Assembly (NCBI GenBank): GCA_032988165.1
Contig: JANTQF010000319.1
Coordinates: 1-41,069 of the forward strand
Direction of reading: 5' to 3'
DNA: 41,069 nucleotides
DNA from: Emmonsiellopsis sp. PD_33
Taxonomy: Eukaryota; Ascomycota; Eurotiomycetes; Onygenales; Ajellomycetaceae
Shown here in pieces: positions 10,061 through 21,673 of the stretch. The notes under the pieces were generated by a model. The model worked only from the letters and a program-made list of their open reading frames with translations, made no database searches and was not told where the DNA came from. The translations under genes and the position numbers were made by a program. How positions within the stretch are numbered: position 1 is the stretch's first letter; each line of letters begins with the position of its first letter.

Positions 10061-13000
10061 ATTATATAAGCTTCTTTACCTCTTGGAGGGTGTGCTTTAG
10101 GTACCATCTATCTTCTTCTGAGCTATAGTCCTTTCACCTTATGAGGTATTCAACCTTGTTACTGCATTTAAGAGTCTTTATTTATTTTACTATTATTTTT
10201 TCTATCTTATATGATTTTCATTCATCTGAATCTCCTTCTATCACAACAGGGCCTGATGCCAGTGGAGTGCACTCAAAGGGATCTTTCTCCCATGGGGTAG
10301 GTTCTAGATGAGTAATGGAAATCACAGGGTGTATGCAGAAGTATGCTAGAAGGTCTAGAAGGTAGATGAGGCTACTAACTTAGCAGCAGATTGTGAAGAA
10401 GTCTGCATACTGAGAAGTAAACTTACTATAAGCCTGAAGCTGTGATATATCATATTCTTTGCTAATTTAAAGAAGTACCTTGTCATTTATGGTAAAGAAC
10501 CTTAAAGTATGCTTCTTATCATAATACTTCTTTATAAATACTGCTGCTGTGTGAAGTGCCTCATTCACATTGAGACAGCTGAAGAAATTCTGGGAACTTT
10601 AATCTTAAAATGCCTGTGCTAGCTGGAGCAGTGTTTTAAGCTTCTGGCTATATATATATTGATAGGGGGATATCCCTGTTGCTGACACCATGGCACTGTT
10701 GAAGAGTACTTAAAGTGAGAGAGCTGAGTCCTCTTATTACTATGAATCTTCCAGGGCTATAATTATATGTTAGAGAGTAATCTCATATATTTGATTTATA
10801 ATCTCTGATTGATCATCTGCTTGAGAGTAATAAGCTATGATGTAGAGGAGATCTACCCCTAGAAACTTAAAGATTATTGCCTAGAAATTGCTGAGAAACT
10901 TCTTGTCTCTATCTGAGATAATACAAGATAGTGTGCCCTAGTTACTCATTACTAATTACTTGATAAATAACTTGGCTCAGAATTCTACATTCTAATTCTG
11001 GCATTCTGAGATGAAGGCTGTCCTCTTGCTTGTCTTGCAAGTAACAGTCATGTCAGCATTGAATTGTCTCTTGAGAAGACTAAGAATAATATTAATTGTA
11101 ATTATATGAAATAGAGATGATTCTATGATGATCAGCTACAGTGTGCTATATAGCTTATAACAGCAAGTAGCATTCTGCAGGCAGCTGATGCAGTGGTAGA
11201 TATATTTCTTAATAAGATGGGACTTTTTATAGATGGATAATTCATCTAACTTCTCTATAGTTTACTAAGGTTTAAGGTGTGCCTCTGAGTGTGCAATTTT
11301 GATAATGTTGTCAACAAGGGGTTAGGGAATGCAGAGCTGTGTGATGTCCCTATAGTTATAATATAGTAGGTTGTTATTAGGGTTGATGTGATATGATAGC
11401 TTGATTTGATTCTTCACAGGCAGTGTATTGTTTACCTTTATGACTTCTAAGATTGTAGCTAGTCTTGAGTCTTGCTGGTAGGCATTCAGAAGTTTTTATC
11501 AGAACTATAAGAATATTATAATCATAATAGCTGTATAATCTACTAGAAGTATATTTATGGTCTCAGCTGCTAGATTCTCTAGGGGCTCATCCTAATCTAT
11601 ATGTATATCTGACTGTAATCATAATAGTGCATCTGGTACAATATACATGCAACCAGGCTTATAAAATATCTGCAGGTTGAAGCACTGTATATACTGGGCA
11701 GCTTGGATGAGCCTCAAATTGAGCTTGTCCATAGATGAGATGATCAGTGATGTCTATCTGGCAATTTATAGTATAGCTGAGTAGTCAGTGTATATGACCA
11801 CTGGAAGTTCTGTGGCCTCAACTATATGTCACACTTTTTTGAGTGCTCAGATCAGACATATAACCTTCAGTTTAATTGGCTAGTATCTGGTTTCTACTGA
11901 TGTGAGGATTTTGAAGAGGAATATAATGGGTTCTACCATGATTAATGAGAGTAATATTTCAAAGTCTGGGATTTTACCATGCTATATGTCCCTAAGTGGT
12001 ATCCATTCTGATTTAACATAAAATATCATAATTTTAAAGCCTCTCTACTTGGAAGCATCAACATCAAAGAAAAGGTAGCATATGTTGTCATGGTGCACCA
12101 GGAAGAGACCTTTAGTAAATACTGCCTATATGTTATTAAAAGTCTTCTCCTCCTTTTCTGTGGGCTTCCTAAGAGGTATTTAAGTAGAGAATTGAATTTA
12201 TAGTCTTCCTTTCATCAGTGCATTCTTAAGGAGCATTGTCTTCCACACCTGCAAGAATTCTGTGTGATATATGTAGAAAGGCATGTAATTCCTTAGCTAT
12301 TCTATCATGCCAAGATAAGTCTCTAGGTTCTTTAGATTCTTAGGGAATGTGATTTTTACCAGTGTGGTAATCTGATCCTCCATCAGTGTGAAGCCCAGGA
12401 ATGAGACCTTGTGCTCTAGTAATCTAACTAAAGGAAAACTGATAAATGCCTTCTTCAGGTTGATGACTATATTCTTATCACAAAATAGGGTGAAAATCTT
12501 TCTCAGATGTTTACTATGTTTTTCCATAATGACATTTATAGCAACTAGGTTGTCAATGTAACAGCAGACAAACTTCTTGAACTTCTTTAGGAAGAGGTCA
12601 ATCTTGCACTGCATATATACTGGAGAGTTTATATATCCCATTATTGCTACTGAAGGAATCTCTTGTCTATAATGTAATACAACTGATAAGCATCATTGGT
12701 GGTCACAGTAGACTCTCTATTAGTAGAAGAAGCTCATACAGTTGAGAACAGTAATATAGTAGCATTCTTTTATAAAGTTAATAACCTCTACCTGCTATAT
12801 CATTAAGTATACATCAGGCTCAACTATCTTATTTAGTTCCCTGACATTAATTACAGGACAGCCTTTCTGTACTCCATTAACCTCCTTCTATACTATAAAT
12901 ATTAGGTATCCTGAGGGGGTATGGTTCATTGCCCATTCCATACATTCTTGGGCATGCAATTTATCAAAAAGTTCATCTATGACTTCACAGTCTTTCTGGC

Positions 13001-14472
13001 CTAGAGGATATACCTTTACTTGAATCTAGAGCTTGCAATCCTCCAGTGGTAAGAGGGGAATTTACATTTACTCATCCTCTAGTAGGTTCATAGCATTGCT
13101 GTAGTCTTCCCAGATTTCAGGAAATTCATTGCAAATTTATATGAAGTATTTTGTAGTCTTCTCATCACCATAGATTGTTATATTATTAGGTAGTTTTACT
13201 TCCACTCCTGTGAGGTTGACATTAATGATGTGTAGGAATTCCTCTATTAACTCTAATATATCCAGATTATCATTCAGCTCCTATTAGGGCTGTTGTCTAG
13301 GAAGGCTGAGAGCTAATAACTTTACTATGAGGCTAACTAAGTATATACTAATAGTATCATATTCTCTCAAGGTATTAATATAGGATCTCTGTGGGATTAT
13401 TATCTGCCTATCCATATTATTAATGACATGGGCAAACAGGAGATTATGGTTCATAATTTGCATATATGCCTGGAGTAGTGATATTACAGGGTTAAAGATA
13501 TAGTCTCTATCTGTAGGTAGATGTTCCTCTTTATCAAGGTAGCATCTGAGGGGAATTTTCACCTCTAATCTAGGTAAAATGATGACTTTAGCATCTAAAT
13601 ATACTGGTCTGATAGCTTAATGATCTTTTTTTAATATCACTAAAATCTTGACTTCTACATCCTCATATAACTTTATCTACAGCATTCTTTTATTTAGATT
13701 TATAATGATGCCTTTCAGCACCATATTATCTATATCAAGCAGCAGGTTGATATAAAGGTCATCAATGATATGTATTTCTACTGAGATTTGAATAAGTATT
13801 AGTGTACATTCCTCATCTAGTAGGACTACTAGCAGTGTGAGTAGAAGTATAATCATCTCTGAGGACTCTATGGAATCTTTAATACCTCTAACTGGTATTT
13901 AGAGGCATGATAGGCATAATATCTTATCACACTACTATTCTAGGAACTTCTTACTTACAAGGATCATTATGCAGCCTGAGTCTATACATATTAGTAATAA
14001 CTTAGAGGCATCTTGATAGAACACCATGGTGATAGTATACTTCTAGTTGCAGAATGCATATTCATACAATATATTCAGATTGACTAGTCACTAGAATACT
14101 ATTACTTGTGGTATAAAGTTAGAACTCATATAGAAGGTCTGTGGAGTTGCTATGTAAGTCTTCAGGTGCTTATATAGATTATTGTGTAAATTAAATGCTT
14201 CATTACATTTATAATAAGTGGCTATTATAGGGTCTACATGAAATGTATCTACCTCTAGATCATACACATTATTATTATATAGCTACTCCTGTGGATCATT
14301 CATAGGCATTTCTACATCATCATAATAAGGGTCAAACTCTGCCTCCTAGTCATATAGATCTTCTATGGACTCCTCTGATTCCTTGGGGTCAGTGTGGAAT
14401 ACTACTTGTTTGTATGGCTGCTGATTCCACAGTTGTCTACCAGGCAGATTAGTATTAGAGGTATTCTTAGAT
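10061..14472 (-). pseudogene. Gypsy gag end and pol: protease, RT, RNase H, integrase, chromodomain
   Basis: Domains appear in chromovirus order on the minus strand. A zinc-finger-like block (YYKCNEAFNLHNNLYKHLK) lies near 14,200 and a protease active-site block (CIDSGC) at 13,971-13,988. Reverse transcriptase follows, with RELNKIVEP near 12,830, MGYINSPVYMQ near 12,640 and YIDN at 12,549-12,560, the decayed Y-x-D-D. RNase H is near 11,600-12,110, including DVDASK, TSVETRY, YTDYSA and VPDALL. The integrase HHCC finger (AHSEAH .. YHCISC) is near 11,170-11,310. A chromodomain (VEYLIR-KDYSSEEDRWY) lies near 10,090-10,170. Stops interrupt the frame, but positions checked at protease, RT and chromodomain share one frame. 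Confidence 0.92.
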
Positions 14473-14480
14473 ATTAGTAG
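14473..14480. repeat. Target site duplication of hAT element (left)
   Basis: ATTAGTAG flanks the left terminus, against ATCAGTAG at 27,943-27,950 on the right. Seven of eight bases match and the difference is a T/C transition. An 8-bp duplication is the hAT superfamily signature. Confidence 0.85.
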
Positions 14481-14720
14481 TAGAGTGCAGACAAGTCCAA
14501 GTCAAGTTAATTATATGTACTTTCAAGTTGAGTTACTTGCAAATCTATAATCTTTCAAGCTGAGTTCAAGCTAAATATATATTGAACTCAACTCAATTCA
14601 AGTCATCAATAAGAACTCTCAAGCCAAATATTTATTAAATAACATCCAGAATCAATCCAAATAATTTCAAGTTAATTTAAGTTAGTATATGGGGACCATT
14701 TTTATTATATTCTAACTAGT
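14481..14720 (+). repeat. hAT left terminal and subterminal repeats
   Basis: After the 11-bp terminal repeat comes about 200 bp dense in variants of CAAGTC, CAAGTT and CAAGCT in both orientations (for example CAAGTCCAAGTCAAGTT at 14,492, TTTCAAGTTGAGTTA near 14,541 and TTTCAAGCTGAGTTCAAG near 14,568). hAT transposases bind such subterminal repeats, so these are probable binding sites. Confidence 0.7.
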
Positions 14721-15183
14721 AATCATCCTATCAAATATTTATATTAAAATTTAAAAATTTCAACACTAATGATTAATCTTCCTTTTTCTTCTTAAAACAT
14801 CCTTCTATACTCTATTATGCCTTAGACTTTCTACTTCTTTCTCTTCTCTCTTTTTTCATAGATAGCCTCTCATTCTCATCATTATTCTTCTCTCTCACAC
14901 ACTTCTCATTAGTTGCTTCATCCCCACCATCCCTTTATCCTCTAACTGCCAGAAAGATCTCAGCACTGTTATGTAAGATACTAATTATTTCATTAATCAC
15001 TGAATTCAAACCCACTTCATTATTCTTCATACTCTCATTGATTTCAGCATTTAAATTTTCTTCACTAATTATACTACTCATCATACCATCTGCAACATAC
15101 TTCATCTTAAATGTAAGTTGTCATTTACACATCATACTCTATATATTATTACTCATAATGTCCTCTATTTTATTACTACATTA

Positions 15184-15377
15184 TTATCCATAGATTACAG
15201 CCTCATCATGTATAAGTTGTACAGTGTCCTCTATCTCATCTTTTAGTTTCCCTCTGTACTCCACAGTCTCCATTTCATTCTCCACAATATCTTCCATATT
15301 CTTATTAGAAGGTTCTCTCTGGACAACTATTGCTATTACAGCACTTACAGGCTCACAAGGTTGTTGTCCATGGATAA
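15184..15377. repeat. Dispersed palindrome, cluster of three
   Basis: Copies at 15,184-15,197 (weak), 15,313-15,326 (weak) and 15,364-15,377 (TTGTCCATGGATAA). Consensus arms are TTRTC and GAYAA around a 4-base centre, often extended outward by GTT and AAC. They lie within the long unknown ORF. Confidence 0.65.
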
Positions 15378-16975
15378 CATTTTGCCTGCACTGTAATTTT
15401 CAAGTCTTCTTGGGGGTATTCCTCAGCATGAGTAGCACTGGTATTCTACCAATTTTCTTGTAGAGCTCTTTCCCCCACATTAACAAATTGGACATCTCAA
15501 AATTTAAAGTAGTCAGATTCCTCTATTTTAATTAGTTTTCCTCTCATTTCATTAGAACATTCAAATAATTAACAGCTTTCTCTACTAATCTATTCATCTA
15601 GCCTACCTGGCCATCTAACTGTACAGAGATGTCAGAGATTACTTTCCTCACAAAATTTGCACACTAGTATCATTAAAATGTATGATCAACAATTAGTACT
15701 CATACATAAATATCTCTTTTCTGACCCAAATAATGCATTCATGCTATAATCTGGAACATCATGTTCAAATTATGCAGCAATTCAATCAAAATCATTGCTT
15801 AATACCTGCTCAGCTGCAGATTAGCATTAAATCCTCCTATATGATCAGTTATGACCAGGACTTCAGTTCTCTCCAACTTCTCATTATTAAAGTTATTAAT
15901 GATTATATTCTGTTTCTTCTACATTATACTCTCTCTCAACCATATTATCTCCATGCTAAAATTGGAGCACATCATGAATGCTAGCTACACAGTGTTCAGT
16001 CTGTGAGTAAATACTGCCATCTTTTTCTTGCTAATCTCACACATTTCATACAACACTTTTGTTAAATAACAAGCAATAGGAGATATGCACATCAACTTAA
16101 TATGCCTATTAAAATAAGTTAATGGAATGACATAATGGTAGGCATCAGCCAGATAATAATAATACAGAAAGAATAACAACCCAAAATTCAGCTGAAAAGT
16201 CAAGTTTTTGAGAGTAATTACTCTTATCTTCTTTAATCCCATATATTTATGAAACTCCAAGATTTTCAGAAATAGTAATATAATCTGTAAAGTACATACT
16301 CTTATGCTGTCCTGTATGGGGATGTCAGTACTATCATTGAGTATACTCAGTATTAATAGTTATTTTGTATGCTTGAGGTGAAATGCATAATACTTAAGTT
16401 GCTCCTGTAAGCTCATTCAGAGTATCATAGTATTGATATGTTTTGAGGAAATGGCCTCTTTAATTCATCAACTATTAATCACAATCTATTGTGATCTTTA
16501 AATTAGTGTTATTTTCAAAAGCTTCAGAATAACAACAGCCACAGTGTCAGGTTTCATGTGTCTATTAGTTGAAAGTTGCTATATGTAAAGTGGATTAAAT
16601 AGTTCCAATTTCTCTTCCTCTGATGATGCTGATTGAAACTTATTAATAGTTAAATATTTAAGAAACTTCTTAAGATCTAGATAATGCATTTAGAGGTCAG
16701 TCAGATAAAATAAATGCATATAGCTATAGAAATTGTAAGTCTTATTTAATAGTGGGGTAGTCAACATCACCTAGAGAAAGTTCAGCTCAAGTAGCTTCAC
16801 TGCACATGAAATTCCAGAGGACAGATAATAGAGGTAATGCTCCTCATCAATAATCACTCTGTACATACAATCTAGGAATTTCAAATAGTATATGGTAATA
16901 TACTTATCATACACAGTTATCTCTTCAATTAGCAGCAGATCTTCAGTTTTAGGGGTGACAGAGCAGGAGTTCTTA

Positions 16976-17025
16976 TTGTTCACAGATAAAGAGTTGAGTA
17001 TTAATAACTTATTATCTATAGATAA
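16976..17025. repeat. Dispersed palindrome, pair
   Basis: TTGTTCACAGATAA at 16,976-16,989 and the perfect palindrome TTATCTATAGATAA at 17,012-17,025, the second extended by flanking TTA and TAA bases. Both are inside the long unknown ORF, read as LSVNNK and LSIDNK. Confidence 0.75.
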
Positions 17026-17992
17026 TAAGAACTTATTATTGATAATCTTTCATTCCTTATGCATTTTCTTTCATTCTAAATATAAATCTATAGGAAGGAT
17101 ATTCAATTTGTTATTGTCTGTTGCAACATCTCACTTCTTTATTATCTTAACCTCAATAAAATACTTTTAGAATATAAAATGTGATATGACAAACACCATC
17201 CAACCAGAGTTAGTAGTCTTGTGCTTGTAGAGCTGAGACTTCTTCAGATGTGTTAGTATCTCTATTATTACTACCTTTAAGATGTAATGTGAAGAGAATA
17301 TCAGATTGTTTTCATAATAAAATAATCTTATAAATCATAAAGATAATAAATGCAGAAAAAATCTACTATAATTACTCTATTATAATTGAATAGTAACTAG
17401 TAGGATTATTATAATAGTCAGTCTGGCCAGCTCTTTACCATTCAGAATACCAACATCTTATATCTTCAAAATGAAAGATAATGTGATTAATATCTTTTTA
17501 AAACTCATAGTATCTACTAGAATCTCAGCATACAGAGCTAGCTTATCATCTTAAATCTTTTGAAAACTTTTACTTTTCATCTTAAATATTGCTGTCACAC
17601 CATTAATCTGATGAGAATGTAGCTTTACAGACTGTAATATATTTAGAGTTAACACTCAATCTTCCTTCATACTTAACATCATCAACATATTAGTAATCAT
17701 GGGTGTGTTATAGCTGACATGAGATAACTCTCTTATCATTGCATGATTAATTTTATCATATGCATATAGTGCCTTGACTGCCTTCTCATTCATCACATTA
17801 TTCATTATGATCTTAATAATGTTCAACACTTCCTAATCTAGATTTTGCAGAGGTAATGAGTCTTCTGTTTAATGGTCCTCCTTAGTTATTATGTGCTTGA
17901 TCACATACATATACAGCTCACACTTTTAATAGTGTGTTATTAGTGTAAGTTTCACTCATGAGTTCATTTTAAGTATATTCTCCTCAGACTTG

Positions 17993-18006
17993 TTATTCTC
18001 AGACAA
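17993..18006. repeat. Dispersed palindrome, single copy
   Basis: TTATTCTCAGACAA, one copy inside the unknown ORF (read as LSENNK on the minus strand). Confidence 0.55.
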
Positions 18007-19074
18007 CAAGTTGACTACCTTAAGAGGATTAGTTGCATCATCAACCCTCTCTTCATCATCAGAGGGTAAATCCCAGTCAAAATTGAAATCACCTGCATTA
18101 TTTAGAGCCTCAATGAGTTCTTACACAGAGTTATCCTATTCCTCAGGGAGGAGCTCATTAACATATATTACTAGCTTGACTGTGTTGTTTTGAACTCATG
18201 TTTTATTCAATATTGCTGATCACTTATTTTACTTTTATTCTACATGAATATAAATCCAACAATATAAAAGTGTATAGACTCTATAAAAATCCTCCAAGTT
18301 TAATAATATAGCCTTAGCTTTAATATTTAGTACATAGCAATGGAAGAACTGGTCTTCATTCTGGTTGAGCACATAAAGACAGATATTAATGATTGTTAGA
18401 AATACACAGTATTCTATAACATTTATTTTAGTGATATTAAATAAGTCTCAAACTATCTATTAGTTAATTTTCATCATTAAGGAGACTAAGATTTATGCAA
18501 CACCTGATGTCATGTGAATCAACTCAAAAAACTTTAGTAGAGATGGCATTATGAGATCTTTTACCTTCTATTTTATTAACTCTGATAGGGTCATCCAGCT
18601 GTTCCCATGCAGCACAACATACTTCTCAAATAATAATTGATTTTTTGTGAAGAGTAAATAAAGAGTATTTATATTGGGATAATTCTTCAAGTAATCAGCT
18701 ATAAGTTCTTAATTCCTGTAAAATTCAATGCATTTAAGTCTGAACTTAAAGCAGTAAATCCCTTTTGAAAGGAAATTATAGACTCACTTAATATCTTCAG
18801 TAGTGATTATTATCTCAGCTTTCTTCTTCCTCAGTACTCTTTTGCCTGCATTTTTACTGGGCTGTGTAGTGGATGCCTTCTGAGTTGTTGTTATTTCAGG
18901 TGCTGAAATAGAGGCTTATTAGATGTTAGCTTCTCTAAGAGATGGAGATGACTGATCTATATCAGGAGGCTTCAGACTTATATTAGAAGGCTTTAGAGGG
19001 TTCATTGTTTAAAACTGATATTTAAAACAGTTAGTTGATGTTCATTTCAAGAGGCAGTTCATTAAGAGAGGTTA

Positions 19075-19163
19075 TTATCTGTGGATAATAACTATATTAA
19101 AAATGTAGTTGTCTGTGGACAACAACATAGAGATATCCAGTATAAAATGTTATCTGTGGACAA
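19075..19163. repeat. Dispersed palindrome, cluster of three
   Basis: Three copies in 89 bp just upstream of the unknown ORF: TTATCTGTGGATAA (19,075), TTGTCTGTGGACAA (19,109) and TTATCTGTGGACAA (19,150). The first extends to 9-base arms (GTTATTATC and GATAATAAC). Their position before the ORF start could make them regulatory sites, but copies elsewhere argue for a more general role or for spread as a repeat. Confidence 0.8.
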
Positions 19164-19879
19164 TAAATACAGTAAAAATACTATCTTAGTAGTAATATCA
19201 GTATCTCTATATATTCAATCTCTACAGTTTATTGAGATTGTAAAGGATTCTGGGATTAAAGTTGTTATTTACATCCAACAAAAATTTACTATCAGTTCAG
19301 AGTTGAGTGCTTACTCAAAGGGTAGAGTGAAAAGTATTATAGAGGATTTAAGAATATAGTGGAGAATACTAGATAGATAGTTTCATTAGTAACTTCATTT
19401 ACCAGCTAAAATATATGAGAAACTGAGGGACTAGAAAAGGCTATTTACTCTCTTTGCTCATGCAATCCCATGGAATCCACTATTCATGGCTAATAGGCAT
19501 GGCAAAGTGAGTTTGCTATGCAGCTAAAACTGGCTCACATAAAGCTTGTTTTGCCAAGTCACATCACAACTAGCCCAGTTCCCTGGCAGCAAAGCAAGAG
19601 AGGGTATTAAATGTGATAGAGCTGTTGAGAAGGAGATAGCATATTAACTGATATAGATATAAAGACTTATCTGTTAGAGATAAGTATATAAATATTAGAA
19701 ACTTAACAGTGAGAATGTTGTAGAGTGTAAGAGTAAGAAGGAAAAGAGAGAGATCTTTAACTCTTAAGACTCAATCTAACTTAATTCAGTATAGTAATAT
19801 GAATAAGAAATACAGCTAGATCTAATAGGATTAGTTTACTAAGAAGCTTTATATTTCTCATTTAAAGATAATAAGCTCC
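19164..19879. other. Unassigned sequence upstream of cargo ORF
   Basis: No gene recognised. Positions 19,440-19,620 are less AT-rich than their surroundings and contain small inverted repeats (GGCAAAG against TTTTGCC). A TATATAAATATTAG string lies near 19,686. It could be a promoter region or the remains of a further nested element. Confidence 0.3.
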
Positions 19880-19960
19880 AGTTGCATTCTTACCACATTT
19901 AGAATAGTCTGGTTTATTTTTATCTATAGACAACAAAGCTGCCCTATTAGTCTTATGTCA
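19880..19960. repeat. Direct repeat R1, copy 1, with palindrome
   Basis: About 80 bp repeated at 20,890-20,975. Both begin with a TTAC-CACATTTAGAATAGT-type block and contain a dispersed palindrome at the same relative position (TTATCTATAGACAA at 19,920-19,933). Both end around AGTCTTA. Confidence 0.65.
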
Positions 19961-20504
19961 CTTTCAGTACTTATCTCCTCAATCAGTAATGAGTATATTT
20001 TAGCATCCTTTTTCTATCACCAATGAAAAGTCTTGAATATTTCCACACAAGATCACTAGTTGGTCAAATCTGGGTAGTGAAAGAGAAACACTAAAATATC
20101 CTCACTGCTAGTTAAGAAGATACTCCATACTTTATTTAGTATATTAATATAATAGTTTATCATTCAATGAAGATAAGAGTGATATCAATTTATAGTCTGA
20201 ATGCAGGGCTTTTTAATGCAAGTATTATTATTTTTATTGTTAGCAGATTGGTGTTTATGGTAGTTATAACAAAGAAAATATATATATATAGAGTAAAATA
20301 TAAAAAAAATATATATATATCTATACTCAGGCTAACATGCCCAACTCACCCTGTATCAGCAACTAAGAGAATAAAGCTTTCACTCTATCATAATAGAGCA
20401 GAACCTCATACTATACCTATAATATTATTTTAAAGTCTATTATTCTTTGCTGATCATATCCTTATGACTTACTCTATTAGAGTGTTTTAAGGTAGTTATC
20501 AGCA

Positions 20505-20699
20505 GTTATATAATTTTTAGTTCTTATTAGTTATCTACTAAGTATGGTTTTATTGATATTACTACAGTTCTTCTCTAGATTCAGTGATCTAGTGATTTCT
20601 TCCTTGGCATTCCACAATTTCCTTTGTGGAATTCCACAGAACAAACTCTAGGATTTAAATTCAGTAGGAACTTTTTTTTTTCTTTAGTTGTAGTCTTAC
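20505..20699 (+). repeat. tRNA-like tandem unit A
   Basis: First of two tandem units of about 195 bp. It has an A-box-like string (TGATCTAGTGA, 20,585-20,595), a hairpin with perfect 9-base arms (ATTCCACAA at 20,609 and TTGTGGAAT at 20,624), a B-box-like string (GGATTTAAATTC, 20,651-20,662) and a run of ten T (20,672-20,681) that would stop RNA polymerase III. Decay at G and C positions blurs the boxes. It could be a tRNA-derived SINE or a decayed pol III gene. Confidence 0.55.
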
Positions 20700-20710
20700 T
20701 GTATGTGGTA

Positions 20711-20903
20711 GTCATATGATTTTTAGTTCTTGTTAGCTGTCTACTAAGTATAGTTTTATTAATATTACTTCAGTTTTTCTCTGAGTTCAGTGGTCTAGTG
20801 GTTTCTTTCCTTGAAACTCAATGACTCCCTTCATGGAGTTCCAGGAAACAAACTCTAGAGTTTAAATTCAGTGGGGACTTTTTTTTTTTAGTTGTAGTCT
20901 TAC
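20711..20903 (+). repeat. tRNA-like tandem unit B
   Basis: Second copy of the unit. The A box is better kept (TGGTCTAGTGG, 20,791-20,801, identical to many tRNA A boxes), with a B-box-like GAGTTTAAATTC at 20,858-20,869 and a run of eleven T (20,879-20,889). Its internal hairpin (AACTC-A-ATGA at 20,815, TCAT-G-GAGTT at 20,831) occupies the same place as in unit A but has different bases on both arms, so pairing is kept while sequence differs. Confidence 0.6.
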
Positions 20904-20975
20904 CCACATTTAGAATAGTGCAGTTTATATTTGTTCATAAATAATAAAGTCATTCAGCCAGTCTTACCTGAGATC
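20890..20975. repeat. Direct repeat R1, copy 2
   Basis: Second copy of the repeat at 19,880-19,960, about 1 kb away. It starts inside the end of tRNA-like unit B and has a weak palindrome TTGTTCATAAATAA at 20,931-20,944. Confidence 0.6.
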
Positions 20976-21227
20976 ATCAGTTATGAGATGAACTGTTATT
21001 TTGATTATTTTTTTCATTATCTTTATTAGTTCTGATATTCTCAATCTGTCTGTGGGCTGCAATGAAGATAAATGTATAGCTATAATTTAAATAATATCTT
21101 TACTGGAGATTTCATAATAGTCTAGTGAGTATGTTTGATCTTAATTTCCTTTGTCTAAGTGTGACTCCAGCTATTATCTTTTTATTGAAAATTCAGGTTT
21201 TATCAATATTATTATCATATATCTTTA
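20976..21227. other. AT-rich stretch, nothing recognised
   Basis: AT-rich, CpG-free sequence between the tRNA-like region and the palindrome pair that precedes the actin pieces. No gene, RNA or clear repeat is supported here. Confidence 0.4.
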
Positions 21228-21360
21228 TTATCCTCAGATAAAGAAATCAGCTGAGTCAGTGTCAATCTTGTCTGCAGATAACAACAATGTACTTACTAAA
21301 AATCCTATCTCTTTAAGACTTGTTAACTGCTTTCATGATAATTTAATAATCAATATTATT
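21228..21360. repeat. Palindrome pair and direct repeat R2, copy 1
   Basis: Two palindromes (TTATCCTCAGATAA at 21,228; TTGTCTGCAGATAA at 21,268) are followed by a block around ACTTACTAAAAATCCTATCTC. This recurs after a palindrome at 22,996-23,060 (GCTTGCTAAAAACCTATTTC). The two copies lie on either side of the actin-derived region. Confidence 0.65.
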
Positions 21361-21403
21361 CTACAATTAAAACCCACATGGCCAGTACAGTAGGCACTTT
21401 ACC

Positions 21404-21671
21404 ACTAATAGTAATAAGTAGTTTTATAACTCTCAGGCTCTATCCTGGGTTCCAGCCTTGTGTGCTCAGTCTTAAGAGTAGTGATATCCACTTTATCACT
21501 TATAATCTCATCATGAAATGCAACTTTAACATCTAAAAGAATCTCTAATGGGATTAATAATAAGTAATTCTGTAACTCTAAGACTCTCTTCTAGTTAATC
21601 ATACTGAGTTTAGAGATCAGTGGTATCCATATCATTCTGATAGTGATGTTACTCATGTTGTGCCCATCTAT
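21404..21671 (+). pseudogene. Extra actin gene pieces, out of order
   Basis: Three short actin pieces precede the main actin copy. Positions 21,404-21,556 and ~21,553-21,638 each match the stretch around actin NERFRAPEALFQPSVLG and ESGGIH; the first also covers the following FNSIMKCD..KDLY block. They are therefore two copies of the same region. Positions 21,639-21,671 read DSDVTHVVPIY, matching actin DSGDGVTHVVPIY, which lies upstream of that region in actin. The order is thus scrambled compared with a normal gene. Confidence 0.75.
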
Positions 21672-21673
21672 AG

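Larger units (their letters stand above)
14773..19005 (-). pseudogene. 1,411-codon single-frame cargo ORF, unknown function
   Basis: From an ATG at 19,005 to a TAA at 14,773 the minus strand keeps one reading frame (4,233 nt, divisible by three), broken only by stops of the kind that transitions create. The N-terminus (about 1-50) is rich in Ser, Pro and Thr, followed by a basic patch (KRVLRKKK). Residues 65-310 look helical (KFRLKCIEFYRN, YPNINTLYLLFTKN). An acidic stretch (FDWDLPSDDEERVDD) lies near residue 310. Later blocks include MSVQLDG-like and VENEMETVEYRGKLKDEIED segments near 15,250-15,630 with coiled-coil character. The last ~40 residues are strongly basic (MKKERRERSRKSKA .. FKKKKED), like a nuclear localisation or DNA-binding tail. 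The frame reads through several copies of the dispersed palindrome as LSIDNK, LSVNNK and LSENNK. I do not recognise the family. Confidence 0.7.
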
